This document shows, piece after piece, positions 8,803 to 19,286 of a stretch of 64,000 nt of DNA. Origin of the DNA: Candidatus Rhodoferax odensensis (GTDB lineage: Bacteria; Pseudomonadota; Gammaproteobacteria; Burkholderiales; Burkholderiaceae_C); NCBI GenBank assembly GCA_016718405.1, contig JADKDJ010000004.1:248001-312000 (forward strand), read 5' to 3'. The position numbers and the translations under genes are program-made. Position 1 is the first letter of the stretch, and each line of letters starts with the position of its first letter. The notes below the pieces were generated by a model, which was given only the letters and a program-made list of their open reading frames with translations, was not told where the DNA came from and searched no databases.

Positions 8803-9810
8803 TCAGGTTTTGGATGGCGATTCTTTGGCCGCCTGTGCTTGCTGGTCGGCGTGGTAGCTGCTGCGCACCATGGCGCCAACGGCGGCATGTTTGAAACCCA
8901 TCTCGCGTGCCGCTGTCTCGAACATCTTGAAAGTGTCGGGATGCACATAGCGCTTGACCGTTAGATGTGATGTGCTGGGTGCCAGATACTGGCCAATGGT
9001 CAGCATGTCGATACCGTGCGCACGCATGTCCCGCATGACCGCGAGAATCTCATCGTCGGTCTCGCCAAGACCCACCATCAGCCCGCTTTTGGTTGGGACT
9101 TGCGGGACCAGCGCCTTGAATTTTCGGAGCAGATTGAGCGAGAAAGCGTAGTCGCTGCCCGGCCGTGCTTCTTTGTACAGGCGCGGCACGGTCTCCAGGT
9201 TGTGGTTCATGACATCGGGTGGGGATGCCATCAGGATATCCAGTGCGCGGTCGTCCCGGCCACGAAAGTCGGGCACCAGAACTTCAATCTGGGTCGACGG
9301 TGACATCGCGCGGACTTGCTCAATGCACGCTGCGAAATGGCCAGCACCGCCATCGCGCAGGTCATCACGGTCGACGCTGGTGACGACGACGTACTTGAGC
9401 TTGAGCTGAGCAATCGTCCTGGCTAGGTTGGCCGGTTCGTTGGCATCCAGTGGATCGGGGCGACCATGGCCCACGTCGCAGAACGGGCAACGCCGCGTGC
9501 ACTTGTCGCCCATGATCATGAAGGTGGCCGTGCCGTGGCCAAAGCACTCGCCGATGTTGGGGCAGGAGGCCTCTTCACACACGGTGACCAGCTTGTTTTG
9601 GCGCAGCACATCCTTGATCTCGTAGAAGCGTGTGGTTGGCGAGCCCGCCTTGACGCGGATCCAGTCAGGCTTCTTCAGGATTTCGCCGCCTTGCACCTTG
9701 ATCGGAATACGCGACAGCTTGGCGGCGGCTTTTTGCTTGGCGCTGGGGTCGTAGCTTTCGACGGATTGAACGTCTCGAACCACATTCGATGGAGGTGGGG
9801 GTGTGCTCAT
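8803..9810 (-). CDS. lipA: Lipoyl synthase
   Basis: Radical-SAM enzyme inserting two sulfurs into protein-bound octanoyl groups to make lipoate. 335 residues from ATG at 9810; the frame extends nine codons upstream to another ATG at 9837. The auxiliary iron-sulfur cluster motif CEEASCPNIGEC (CX4CX5C) and the radical-SAM motif CTRRCPFC (CX3CX2C) are both complete. The conserved C-terminal serine segment is RSSYHAD. It lies 30 bases downstream of lipB on the same strand, so octanoyl transfer and sulfur insertion are co-encoded. Confidence 0.97.
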   Translation of the reverse strand: MSTPPPPSNVVRDVQSVESYDPSAKQKAAAKLSRIPIKVQGGEILKKPDWIRVKAGSPTTRFYEIKDVLRQNKLVTVCEEASCPNIGECFGHGTATFMIMGDKCTRRCPFCDVGHGRPDPLDANEPANLARTIAQLKLKYVVVTSVDRDDLRDGGAGHFAACIEQVRAMSPSTQIEVLVPDFRGRDDRALDILMASPPDVMNHNLETVPRLYKEARPGSDYAFSLNLLRKFKALVPQVPTKSGLMVGLGETDDEILAVMRDMRAHGIDMLTIGQYLAPSTSHLTVKRYVHPDTFKMFETAAREMGFKHAAVGAMVRSSYHADQQAQAAKESPSKT

Positions 9811-9840
9811 GGCGGTGTTCCGGTGGGGATGGGGCAAGTT

Positions 9841-10584
9841 TCAGTTTCGAGGCGCCAGGTAGGCGACCAACTTCTGGCCAAACAGATCGGCCACGTCCTG
9901 CCACGATGCATGAACGCCGATTGTAGAGAGGTCAACGCTGCGCAGTCCGGCGTAGCCGCAAGGGTTGATACGTGCGTACGGTTCCAGATCCATCGCAACG
10001 TTGAGCGCCACGCCATGGTAGGTGCAGTTGCGACTGACCTTGATGCCAAGCGCAGCAATCTTTCCCAGGCCAGCAAAGTCCGGCGTCACCTTGACCTGTG
10101 ATTCGGCACCGGCCGCGGCTGGCGGTGGGGTGCCTGGCGCCGGCGGCTTGCGCTGGGGGCGTTGGGGCAACAAGGCGTGCGAACCCGGATCCTCCAGCCG
10201 CACATAGATGCCAGGCGCACCCTCAACGCGATGGCCCGTGACGTTGAAGTGGGCGAGTGTGCGAATGACGGCCTCCTCGATGCGGTAAACGTACTCCTTG
10301 ATGAAGTAGCCCGCGCGCTTGAGGTCAATCAGTGGATAGGCTACGACCTGCCCCGGACCATGGTAGGTCACTTGGCCGCCCCGGTTGGTGGCCACGACGG
10401 CAATCGCGCCGGGATTGCCGACATGGTCGCTCTTGCCCGCCAGGCCTTGTGTGTAGACGGCGTCATGCTCGCAGAGCCAGATCACATCGGGACTCGCCTC
10501 CGTGCGCGCGGCCGTGTAGGCCTGCATCGCCGCGTAGGTGGGCGCATAGGCGGCGCGCCCAAGTTGCTCGATCGTGATGCCCAT
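9841..10584 (-). CDS. lipB: Octanoyl-ACP:protein N-octanoyltransferase
   Basis: Transfers octanoyl from ACP to lipoyl domains, the first step of lipoate synthesis. 247 residues, longer than the about 213 of E. coli. Family motifs: RGGQVTYHGPGQVVAYP (68-84), GAPGIYV (122-128), GLGKIAALG (172-180, catalytic Lys175) and NPCGYAG (207-213, catalytic Cys209). A Pro/Ala/Arg-rich insertion of about 40 residues (131-170) separates IYV from GLGKIAALG, where most LipB proteins continue directly. It sits six bases after the ybeD-like gene and upstream of lipA. Confidence 0.95.
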   Translation of the reverse strand: MGITIEQLGRAAYAPTYAAMQAYTAARTEASPDVIWLCEHDAVYTQGLAGKSDHVGNPGAIAVVATNRGGQVTYHGPGQVVAYPLIDLKRAGYFIKEYVYRIEEAVIRTLAHFNVTGHRVEGAPGIYVRLEDPGSHALLPQRPQRKPPAPGTPPPAAAGAESQVKVTPDFAGLGKIAALGIKVSRNCTYHGVALNVAMDLEPYARINPCGYAGLRSVDLSTIGVHASWQDVADLFGQKLVAYLAPRN

Positions 10585-10590
10585 GCTCGA

Positions 10591-10869
10591 CTACAGCACC
10601 ACCTTGACCATCGGATGGGTGCTCAGCGTTCGGTACAGCTCGTCAAGTTGCTCGCGGCTGGTGGCGGTGATGGTGATGGTCACGCCAAGGTATTTGCCAC
10701 CCTTGCTCTCGCGCAGTTCAATGCTGGCGGCGTTGAAAGTCGGGTCGAATTGGTGGGCGATCACGCTGATGGCATGGACCAGGCCATCGACTTTGACGCC
10801 CATGACCTTGATCGGGAACTGGCTGGGGTACTGAATCAGCGACTCGGTGGGAGGCGTCACGGCGGTCAT
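10591..10869 (-). CDS. ybeD: YbeD-like DUF493 protein
   Basis: 92-residue small protein with the ferredoxin-like DUF493 pattern (YPSQFPIKVMG near the start, GKYLGVTITITATSREQLDELYR in the second half). Members are often beside lipB in proteobacteria. They are thought to be regulatory but have no proven reaction. The short gap to lipB and the 60-base gap from the transaminase gene indicate cotranscription. The biochemical role is unknown. Confidence 0.85.
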   Translation of the reverse strand: MTAVTPPTESLIQYPSQFPIKVMGVKVDGLVHAISVIAHQFDPTFNAASIELRESKGGKYLGVTITITATSREQLDELYRTLSTHPMVKVVL

Positions 10870-10929
10870 GGTCGTCGATGCAAAGCTGCGTACGGTGGTG
10901 GTGCCAGGAATGTTGCGCGTGTTGTTTGT

Positions 10930-11826
10930 TCAGCCTGCGTCGACCTTCGTCTGCGCAATGGCAGCCTGGTAACCGGCAAACAAGCGTTGATAGACGCCGC
11001 CTGGTCGACCTGCACCGACCGGTTTGCCGTCAAGCGTGGTTACCGCCAGCACTTCCTTGGTAGCCGAGGACAGAATCACTTCGTCGGCCTCAAGCAGCTC
11101 CTGGCGCGGGATGCGGCGCAGCTCAAAGCTGATTCCTTGAGCGCGGCAGATCGATTCGATCAGTCCGTAACGAATGCCTTCAAGCACCAGGTTGTCCTTG
11201 GGGACGCCAAAGACCGTGCCATTCTTGACCACCCAGACGTTGCTGGCAGCGGCCTCGCTCAAGTAGCCATGTCGAAACATGATCGTCTCGACCGCGCCGG
11301 CATCGAAGCTGATCTGGCGGGCCAGCACCGACCCCAGCAAGCTGACACTCTTGATGTGCGCCTTTTCCCAACGAAAGTCGTCGGCGGTGACACACGCCAC
11401 ACCCTGCTCGCGTTGGCCAGCAGAGGGCGGCTTCATGGCGTTGGTCATCACAAACACGGTTGGGGACACATCAGATGGCATGACGTGATCGCGCATGGCC
11501 ACACCGCGCGTGACCTGGATGTATACCAGTTGATCGCTGCTCTGCGGGGTGATGCCCACCGACTGCGCGTAGTCGGCGATCAGTCGCTCGGCCAGCGCCT
11601 GCCACTCGACGCGGGCCATCGGATTGGCGATCCGCACCTGCGCCAGGCTTCGTTCCAGTCGTGCCATGTGCTCATTGAAGCGAAACAACCGGCTGCCGTA
11701 GACTGGCACAACCTCGTACACGCCGTCGCCAAAAATGAAGCCACGGTCCATCACGCTGATCTTCGCGTTGGCGAGGTCCGTGTAGTCGCCGTTCAGAAAG
11801 CACGGCAGCTTGGGCAAAGTGGTCAT
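10930..11826 (-). CDS. dat: Class IV aminotransferase, probable D-amino acid transaminase
   Basis: 298-residue PLP enzyme of fold type IV. The PLP lysine is in WEKAHIKSVSLLGS (Lys159). The N-terminal segment ISVMDRGFIFGDGVYEVVPVY and the substrate loop RYGLIES/LSEAAASNVWVVKNG match D-alanine transaminase more closely than branched-chain transaminase. D-amino acid transaminases interconvert D-Ala and D-Glu for peptidoglycan. A branched-chain or 4-amino-4-deoxychorismate role cannot be excluded by sequence reading. It is the first gene of a minus-strand run with ybeD, lipB and lipA, and diverges from the atp operon. Confidence 0.83.
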   Translation of the reverse strand: MTTLPKLPCFLNGDYTDLANAKISVMDRGFIFGDGVYEVVPVYGSRLFRFNEHMARLERSLAQVRIANPMARVEWQALAERLIADYAQSVGITPQSSDQLVYIQVTRGVAMRDHVMPSDVSPTVFVMTNAMKPPSAGQREQGVACVTADDFRWEKAHIKSVSLLGSVLARQISFDAGAVETIMFRHGYLSEAAASNVWVVKNGTVFGVPKDNLVLEGIRYGLIESICRAQGISFELRRIPRQELLEADEVILSSATKEVLAVTTLDGKPVGAGRPGGVYQRLFAGYQAAIAQTKVDAG

Positions 11827-11870
11827 GATCGAATTATCGCCCGAATGGGAAAAATCCGCGGGTTTCTACG

Positions 11871-11876
11871 TATAAT
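11871..11876 (+). promoter_or_regulatory. Probable -10 box of the atp operon
   Basis: A perfect TATAAT lies 48 bases before the atpI start, in the 97-base space between two divergent operons. No convincing -35 box is seen upstream. A GATAAT on the opposite strand near 11833-11838 could serve the divergent transaminase gene. Confidence 0.5.
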
Positions 11877-11923
11877 CGAAGGCTTTGTGGCACTCGCCGT
11901 GTGTAACCTGGCCGTAATTTGAC

Positions 11924-12403
11924 ATGACGACAATCAGGCCCGCAGACGACTGGGATGCAGACGATGGGGCTGACACTGCGGTGCGGGCACTCAATGCCGA
12001 GCAAGCACGGGCCTTGCGTGAGCAGCGCCCGGCGCTTTCGCCCTGGTGGGTAGTGGCCGGGCAGGGGGGTGTTGCTGTGATGGTGGCGTTGGCGGCCTGG
12101 GGTTTGACGGGTCGCAGCAATGTCGCGTGGTCGGCAGCGTATGGTGGCTTGGTAGTGGTGATTCCGGCGGCGCTGTTTGCACGTGGATTGATGAGTCGGT
12201 TTTCGTCAGCCAATGCGCTGACGGCGAGTTTGGGTTTCTTTGTTTGGGATTTGGTCAAGATTTCAGTCAGCGTCGCCATGCTTTTTTTGGCGCCGCGACT
12301 GGTGGCGGAATTGGATTGGTTGGCCATGCTGATCGGTCTGGTCGTCACCCTTAAGGTGTATTGGTTGGCGCTCTTGGTGAGCCCGAAACGTCGAATCGTT
12401 TGA
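11924..12403 (+). CDS. atpI: ATP synthase protein I
   Basis: 159-residue protein with four membrane helices (VVAGQGGVAVMVALAAWGL; AAYGGLVVVIPAALFARGL; ASLGFFVWDLVKISVSVAML; WLAMLIGLVVTLKVYWLALL). An acidic soluble N-terminus precedes them. AtpI helps assemble the c-ring and is the usual first gene of bacterial atp operons. atpB follows after 18 bases. Confidence 0.9.
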   Translation: MTTIRPADDWDADDGADTAVRALNAEQARALREQRPALSPWWVVAGQGGVAVMVALAAWGLTGRSNVAWSAAYGGLVVVIPAALFARGLMSRFSSANALTASLGFFVWDLVKISVSVAMLFLAPRLVAELDWLAMLIGLVVTLKVYWLALLVSPKRRIV

Positions 12404-12421
12404 TAACAAATAGTTCAATTT

Positions 12422-13309
12422 ATGGCCGCAGACGCACACGCCCCGACAGCAAGTGAATACATTGTTCACCACCTGACGCATTGGCAAAACAAGCCGCAGA
12501 CCGAGATCGTCGATTTCACCGTCTTCAATATTGACTCGCTGTTTTTCTCGATCGTGATGGGTCTGCTGGGCTCCTTCCTGCTCTGGAAGGGCTCCCGTGG
12601 CGCCACCTCGGGTGTGCCAGGGCGATTCCAGGCGGCAGTGGAGATTCTGCTGGAGATGGTGGATGGTCAGGCCAAATCGATCGTGCACAACGCAACCAGT
12701 CGAAAACTGGTTGCACCCCTTGCTCTGACGGTGTTTGTCTGGATCTTCATGCTCAATGCCATGGACCTGTTGCCCCTGGACCTGCTGCCGACGGTATGGG
12801 GCTGGATCTACGGCGCGGCAGGGCACGATCCGCACCACGCCTATTTGCGTGTGGTGCCGACCGCCGATCTTTCAATCACCATGGGCCTGTCGGTTTCAGT
12901 GCTGTTCATCTGCTTGTTCTACAACATGAAGATCAAGGGCTTGGGTGGCTGGGCGCATGAACTCGTGTCGGCGCCGTTTGGCACCAGCAAAAACCCGATT
13001 GTTGCGGTGATTCTGGGGGTCATCAATCTGTTCGAGCAAATTGTTTCCTTCACCGCCAAGACTGTGTCGCACGGTATGCGGTTGTTTGGCAATATGTACG
13101 CTGGCGAGCTGGTGTTCATGCTGATTGCCTTGCTGGGGGGCTCATGGGCCTTCGCGAGCGATCCTGGGGGCAGTCTCATGCTGTTCCTGTTGCATGTGGT
13201 GGCGGGATGGGCGTGGGCTGTGTTCCACATCATCATCATCTTGCTGCAGGCTTTCGTGTTCATGATGTTGACGCTGGTCTACATCGGGCAGGCACACGAC
13301 GCGCACTGA
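12422..13309 (+). CDS. atpB: F1Fo ATP synthase subunit a
   Basis: 295-residue membrane subunit forming the proton half-channels against the c-ring. The essential arginine lies in KTVSHGMRLFGNMYAGELV, and the last helices (LHVVAGWAWAVFHIIIILLQAFVFMMLTLVYI) are typical. The N-terminus (EYIVHHLTHWQN) is the usual betaproteobacterial form. A pyrimidine-rich 56-base gap follows before atpE. Confidence 0.97.
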   Translation: MAADAHAPTASEYIVHHLTHWQNKPQTEIVDFTVFNIDSLFFSIVMGLLGSFLLWKGSRGATSGVPGRFQAAVEILLEMVDGQAKSIVHNATSRKLVAPLALTVFVWIFMLNAMDLLPLDLLPTVWGWIYGAAGHDPHHAYLRVVPTADLSITMGLSVSVLFICLFYNMKIKGLGGWAHELVSAPFGTSKNPIVAVILGVINLFEQIVSFTAKTVSHGMRLFGNMYAGELVFMLIALLGGSWAFASDPGGSLMLFLLHVVAGWAWAVFHIIIILLQAFVFMMLTLVYIGQAHDAH

Positions 13310-13365
13310 TTTCACGGTCTAGTTTTCGGTTTCTTTTTTTTCACTCGTTAATCTTAGGAGTCATC

Positions 13366-13629
13366 ATGGAAGTCATTAGTTTTGCTGCTCTGGCTGCTGG
13401 TCTGATCATCGGTCTGGGCGCGTTGGGTGCTTGTATCGGCATCGGCGTCATGGGTAGCAAGTACCTCGAAGCGGCTGCACGTCAGCCTGAGTTGATGGGT
13501 GAACTCCAGACCAAGATGTTTGTGCTGGCAGGTCTGATTGACGCGGCGTTCATTATCGGTACCGGTATCGCCTTGTGGTTCGCCACCGCCAACCCGTTCC
13601 TGGCTCAAATCGGTCGTCTGGTCAAGTAA
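13366..13629 (+). CDS. atpE: F1Fo ATP synthase subunit c
   Basis: 87-residue hairpin membrane protein forming the rotor ring. Helix 1 has the glycine-rich GLIIGLGALGACIGIGVMG, the polar loop is ARQPE, and the proton-binding acidic residue is the Asp of AGLIDAAFIIGTGIAL. The ATG at 13366 has a good ribosome site (TTAGGAG) and gives the expected length; the same frame is open upstream across the end of atpB, which should be ignored. The residues match sodium-independent, proton-coupled enzymes. Confidence 0.97.
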   Translation: MEVISFAALAAGLIIGLGALGACIGIGVMGSKYLEAAARQPELMGELQTKMFVLAGLIDAAFIIGTGIALWFATANPFLAQIGRLVK

Positions 13630-13665
13630 GCCTTCTTGCAACACCTCGTTTGAGGGAGACTTACT

Positions 13666-14136
13666 GTGAACATCAATGCAACGCTGATTGTCCAGATCAT
13701 CGTTTTCATCTTGTTGGTTGTGTTTACCATGAAGGTTGTGTGGCCGCCCGTTGCCGCCGCCTTGGATGAGCGCATCAAGAAGGTCGCTGACGGATTGGCC
13801 GCCGCTGACAAGGCCAAGGCCGAGCTGGCCAACGCCAACAAGCGTGTGGAAGACGAGCTGGCCAAGTCACGCAATGAAACGACGGTTCGCCTGGCCGACG
13901 CCGAGCGCCGGGCGCAGGCCATTGTGGAAGAGGCCAAAGCCAAAGCGGTGGAAGAGGGCAACAAGATCATTGCATCTGCCAAGGCTGAGGCCGAGCAACA
14001 GAGCGTCAAGGCACGCGAGGCACTGCGCGAGCAGGTCGCCGTGCTGGCCGTCAAGGGCGCAGAGCAGATTCTCCGCAAGGAAATCAACGCTGGCGTGCAC
14101 GCTGAGTTGCTGGGTCGTTTGAAGACTGAGCTGTAA
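13666..14136 (+). CDS. atpF: F1Fo ATP synthase subunit b
   Basis: 156 residues starting at GTG 13666 behind a strong GAGGGAG site. One N-terminal membrane helix (LIVQIIVFILLVVFTMKVVWPPV) is followed by a long charged coiled coil (AEAEQQSVKAREALREQ and similar). This is the peripheral stator stalk that joins subunit a to delta and alpha. Confidence 0.96.
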   Translation: MNINATLIVQIIVFILLVVFTMKVVWPPVAAALDERIKKVADGLAAADKAKAELANANKRVEDELAKSRNETTVRLADAERRAQAIVEEAKAKAVEEGNKIIASAKAEAEQQSVKAREALREQVAVLAVKGAEQILRKEINAGVHAELLGRLKTEL

Positions 14137-14146
14137 GAGGACAACC

Positions 14147-14677
14147 ATGGCTGAACTCGCCACCATTGCCCGGCCTTACGCAGAAGCCTTGTTCAAGGCT
14201 TCAACTTCTGACCTCTCGGCCGTTGAGGTCTGGGTGGAAGAGTTTGCCGCCATGGCGTCGAACCCACAGTTGCTGCAGTTTGCAGACAACCCCAAGACCA
14301 CAACCGCCCAGGTGTTTGATCTGATGGTTGGTATTGCCAAGTCCGCGTTGACTGAGGCGGCACGCAACTTCCTGCGCACCGTGATCGAGAATGGTCGGTT
14401 GGGTGCGCTACCGGAGATTGCCGCCCAGTTTCGGGCGCTTAAGAATGCGCAAAGCGGTTCGTCTGACGCGGTGGTGTACAGCGCCTTTGCCATCGACGCG
14501 ACTGCCCTGACCGATGTGGCGCAGGCGCTGGAGAAGCGCTTTGGGCGCAAGCTCAACGTCTCGGTTGCCTTGCAGCCAGAGCTGATTGGTGGCATTCGAG
14601 TGGTGGTGGGGGACGAGGTTCTTGACACTTCCGTCAAGGCCCGTCTGGAACAAATGAAAGTGGCGCTGACAGCTTGA
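14147..14677 (+). CDS. atpH: F1Fo ATP synthase subunit delta
   Basis: 176-residue stator subunit that sits on top of the alpha3beta3 head and binds subunit b. The N-terminal helical domain begins TIARPYAEALFKAS and the C-terminal signature is LIGGIRVVVGDEVLDTSVKARLEQMK. The spacing to atpF (10 bases, AAGAGG site) and atpA (50 bases) is normal for the operon. Confidence 0.96.
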   Translation: MAELATIARPYAEALFKASTSDLSAVEVWVEEFAAMASNPQLLQFADNPKTTTAQVFDLMVGIAKSALTEAARNFLRTVIENGRLGALPEIAAQFRALKNAQSGSSDAVVYSAFAIDATALTDVAQALEKRFGRKLNVSVALQPELIGGIRVVVGDEVLDTSVKARLEQMKVALTA

Positions 14678-14727
14678 GGCCCAGTGCCTCAGGTTTTCCG
14701 CCCAATTAATGAAAGAAGGAAAGAGTC

Positions 14728-16341
<1,614 letters not shown>

Positions 16342-16372
16342 ACCTCCTGACCTGACCGACTGAGGAGCCAAG

Positions 16373-17269
16373 ATGGCAACAGGCAAGGAAATACGCGGCA
16401 AGATCAAAAACTTCGAAAGCACGAAGAAGATCACCAAGGCCATGGAGATGATTTCCGTCTCCAAGATGCGTAAAGCGCAAGACCGCATGCGCGCGGCCCG
16501 GCCCTACTCCGAGAAAGTGCGCAACATCGCGGCGAATCTCGGCCAGGCCAATCCCGAGTACGTGCACGCCTTCATGAAGCCCAACGACGCCAAGGTGGCG
16601 GGCCTTATTGTGGTGTCCACCGACAAGGGGTTGTGCGGCGGTCTTAACACCAACATGCTGCGAGGTGTGACCAACAAGCTGCGCGAACTGCAAGCCGCGG
16701 GCATGAGTGCTCATGCGGTGGCCATCGGAAATAAAGGTTTCGGTTTTCTCAACCGTATTGGTGCCAAGGTCGTCTCGCACGTCACCCAGTTGGGCGACAA
16801 GCCGCATCTGGATCGCCTGATCGGGCCGGTCAAGGTGCTCCTGGATGCTTATGCCAAGGGCGAAGTCAACGCTGTGTACCTCACCTACACCAAATTCATC
16901 AACACGATGAAGCAGGAAGTGGTGATGGAGCAGTTGCTGCCCTTGTCTGCTGACAAGATGCAGGCTGAGGCCCGCGCCAGCGAGCAAGCTGGCGCGGCCA
17001 AGCATGGCTGGGACTATATCTACGAGCCGGACGCGCAGGCCGTGATTGACGATTTGCTGGTGCGCTACGTGGAGGCTCTGGTCTACCAGGCTGTGGCCGA
17101 GAACATGGCGTCTGAGCATGCCGCTCGCATGGTGGCCATGAAGGCCGCCACCGACAACGCAGGCAACGTGATTGGCGAACTCAAGCTGGTTTACAACAAG
17201 ACCCGCCAAGCCGCCATCACCAAGGAACTGTCCGAGATCGTCTCCGGCGCTGCGGCGATCGGAGCTTAA
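16373..17269 (+). CDS. atpG: F1Fo ATP synthase subunit gamma
   Basis: 298-residue rotor shaft. The N-terminal helix begins ATGKEIRGKIKNFESTKKIT and the conserved segment STDKGLCGGLNTN follows. The C-terminal helix ends LVYNKTRQAAITKELSEIVSG. The ATG at 16373 has a TGAGGAG site. The downstream gap to atpD is 58 bases. Confidence 0.97.
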   Translation: MATGKEIRGKIKNFESTKKITKAMEMISVSKMRKAQDRMRAARPYSEKVRNIAANLGQANPEYVHAFMKPNDAKVAGLIVVSTDKGLCGGLNTNMLRGVTNKLRELQAAGMSAHAVAIGNKGFGFLNRIGAKVVSHVTQLGDKPHLDRLIGPVKVLLDAYAKGEVNAVYLTYTKFINTMKQEVVMEQLLPLSADKMQAEARASEQAGAAKHGWDYIYEPDAQAVIDDLLVRYVEALVYQAVAENMASEHAARMVAMKAATDNAGNVIGELKLVYNKTRQAAITKELSEIVSGAAAIGA

Positions 17270-17327
17270 GGGCCTACGTTTACGCGACGCAAGCCTCGCA
17301 AGATTCATACTTATTGGAGCAAACAAC

Positions 17328-18731
17328 ATGGCTCAAGCCCAAGGAAAAATTGTTCAGTGCATTGGCGCGGTGGTTGACGTGGAATTTCCGCGTGACCAGA
17401 TGCCTCAGATTTACGACGCCCTGAAGCTCGAAGGCACTGCGCTGACGCTGGAAGTGCAGCAGCAGCTCGGCGACGGCATTGTGCGTACCATCGCGCTGGG
17501 TTCCAGCGACGGCTTGCGCCGTGGGTTGGTGGTATCGAACACTGGCAAACCAATTTCGGTGCCCGTGGGCAAGGCCACTCTTGGGCGCATCATGGACGTG
17601 CTGGGCGCGCCCATCGACGAGCGTGGCCCGGTCAATGCCGAACTGCATGCCTCCATTCACCGCAAAGCGCCGACGTACGACGAGCTCAGCCCTTCGCAGG
17701 AGCTCCTGGAGACCGGTATCAAGGTGATTGACCTGGTGTGCCCTTTTGCCAAGGGCGGCAAGGTGGGCCTGTTTGGTGGCGCCGGCGTGGGCAAGACCGT
17801 GAACATGATGGAACTCATCAACAACATTGCCAAGGCACACAGCGGCTTGTCGGTGTTCGCTGGCGTGGGCGAGCGTACCCGCGAAGGCAATGACTTCTAT
17901 CACGAGATGATGGAGTCCGGCGTCGTCAATTCCGACAACCTGTCCGAGTCCAAGGTGGCCATGGTCTACGGCCAGATGAACGAGCCCCCGGGCAACCGCT
18001 TGCGTGTGGCGTTGACCGGTCTGACGATTGCTGAGTCGTTTCGCGACGAAGGCAAGGACGTGCTGTTCTTCGTGGACAACATCTACCGCTACACACTGGC
18101 CGGAACCGAAGTGTCCGCGCTACTGGGTCGCATGCCCTCCGCTGTGGGCTACCAGCCCACGCTGGCCGAGGAAATGGGTCGCCTGCAAGAGCGCATTACC
18201 TCGACCAAGGTCGGCTCCATCACCTCGATTCAGGCGGTCTACGTGCCCGCTGACGACTTGACCGATCCGTCGCCCGCTACTACCTTCGCGCACTTGGATT
18301 CCACCGTGGTGCTGTCGCGCGACATCGCCGCTTTGGGCATTTATCCCGCGGTGGACCCGCTGGACTCGACCAGCCGCCAGCTCGACCCCAATGTGGTGGG
18401 TGAAGACCACTACAACACGGCGCGCGGTGTGCAAGGTACCTTGCAACGCTACAAGGAATTGCGCGACATCATCGCCATCTTGGGCATGGACGAACTGGCC
18501 CCCGAAGACAAGCTGACGGTGGCGCGGGCGCGCAAGATTCAGCGTTTCCTGAGCCAGCCCTTCCACGTGGCTGAAGTGTTCACCGGCACCGCTGGCAAAT
18601 ACGTCAGCCTTGCCGAGACCATTCGCGGCTTCAAGATGATCGTGAGTGGTGAGTGCGATCACCTGCCCGAGCAAGCTTTCTACATGGTGGGCACCATCGA
18701 TGAGGCGTTCGAGAAGGCCAAGAAGATCTAA
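17328..18731 (+). CDS. atpD: F1Fo ATP synthase subunit beta (catalytic)
   Basis: 467-residue catalytic subunit. Walker A is GGAGVGKTVN (about 150-157), the catalytic glutamate is in GVGERTREGND, Walker B is VLFFVDNIYRY and the conserved ALLGRMPSAVGYQPTLAEEMG follows. The ATG at 17328 gives the family length; an upstream in-frame extension overlaps the end of atpG and should be ignored. Catalyses ATP synthesis from ADP and phosphate. Confidence 0.98.
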   Translation: MAQAQGKIVQCIGAVVDVEFPRDQMPQIYDALKLEGTALTLEVQQQLGDGIVRTIALGSSDGLRRGLVVSNTGKPISVPVGKATLGRIMDVLGAPIDERGPVNAELHASIHRKAPTYDELSPSQELLETGIKVIDLVCPFAKGGKVGLFGGAGVGKTVNMMELINNIAKAHSGLSVFAGVGERTREGNDFYHEMMESGVVNSDNLSESKVAMVYGQMNEPPGNRLRVALTGLTIAESFRDEGKDVLFFVDNIYRYTLAGTEVSALLGRMPSAVGYQPTLAEEMGRLQERITSTKVGSITSIQAVYVPADDLTDPSPATTFAHLDSTVVLSRDIAALGIYPAVDPLDSTSRQLDPNVVGEDHYNTARGVQGTLQRYKELRDIIAILGMDELAPEDKLTVARARKIQRFLSQPFHVAEVFTGTAGKYVSLAETIRGFKMIVSGECDHLPEQAFYMVGTIDEAFEKAKKI

Positions 18732-18797
18732 GCAACTTCGGGGCAGGACATGTGATCGCTTTGTATCACCGTCCCTCCCCAACCGAACAGGAACACC

Positions 18798-19214
18798 ATG
18801 AACACCATCCACGTCGATGTGGTCAGCGCCGAGGAGTCGATCTTCTCAGGTGAGGCGCGTTTTGTGGCCTTGCCTGGCGAGGCGGGCGAACTGGGTATCT
18901 ATCCGCGGCATACACCGTTGATCACGCGCATCAAGGCCGGATCGGTGCGTATCGAAATGGCCGACGGGCATGAAGAGTTTGTGTTCGTTGCAGGCGGCAT
19001 CCTCGAAGTGCAACCGCATTGCGTGACTGTTCTGTCCGACACCGCCATTCGTGGCAAGGACCTGGACGACGAGAAGGCGAATGAGGCCAAGGCCGCGGCC
19101 GAAGAAGCCCTAAAGAGCGCCAAGAGCGACATCGACTTCGCCAGGGCGAGCTCGGAGCTGGCAGTCATGGCGGCCCAGATTGCAGCCCTGCGCAAGTACC
19201 GTCAAAAGAAGTAG
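18798..19214 (+). CDS. atpC: F1Fo ATP synthase subunit epsilon
   Basis: 138-residue inhibitory and coupling subunit of the central stalk. The N-terminal beta-sandwich begins IHVDVVSAEESIFSGEA and contains LPGEAGELGIYPRHTPLIT. The C-terminal helical hairpin (DEKANEAKAAAEEAL, ALRKYRQKK) can act as an inhibitory arm. It is the last gene of the operon and is followed by a terminator. Confidence 0.96.
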   Translation: MNTIHVDVVSAEESIFSGEARFVALPGEAGELGIYPRHTPLITRIKAGSVRIEMADGHEEFVFVAGGILEVQPHCVTVLSDTAIRGKDLDDEKANEAKAAAEEALKSAKSDIDFARASSELAVMAAQIAALRKYRQKK

Positions 19215-19236
19215 CCAGCACTTCGCGGCCACCGCC

Positions 19237-19268
19237 AAGACCCCGCCTGCTCACAGTCGGGGTTTTTT
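19237..19268 (+). terminator. Rho-independent terminator after atpC
   Basis: ACCCCG pairs with CGGGGT at the core of a stem between 19237-19245 and 19258-19266, with a 12-base loop and a T6 run at 19263-19268. It ends the atp operon and lies between convergent genes. Confidence 0.85.
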
Positions 19269-19286
19269 CTTGGTGCGCCCGATCTC

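Noticed and set aside
10162..11922. Plus-strand open frame of about 586 codons across lipB, ybeD and the transaminase gene
   Set aside because: It runs antisense to three genes with clear motifs and its product is Arg/Asp/Gly-rich without recognisable domains.
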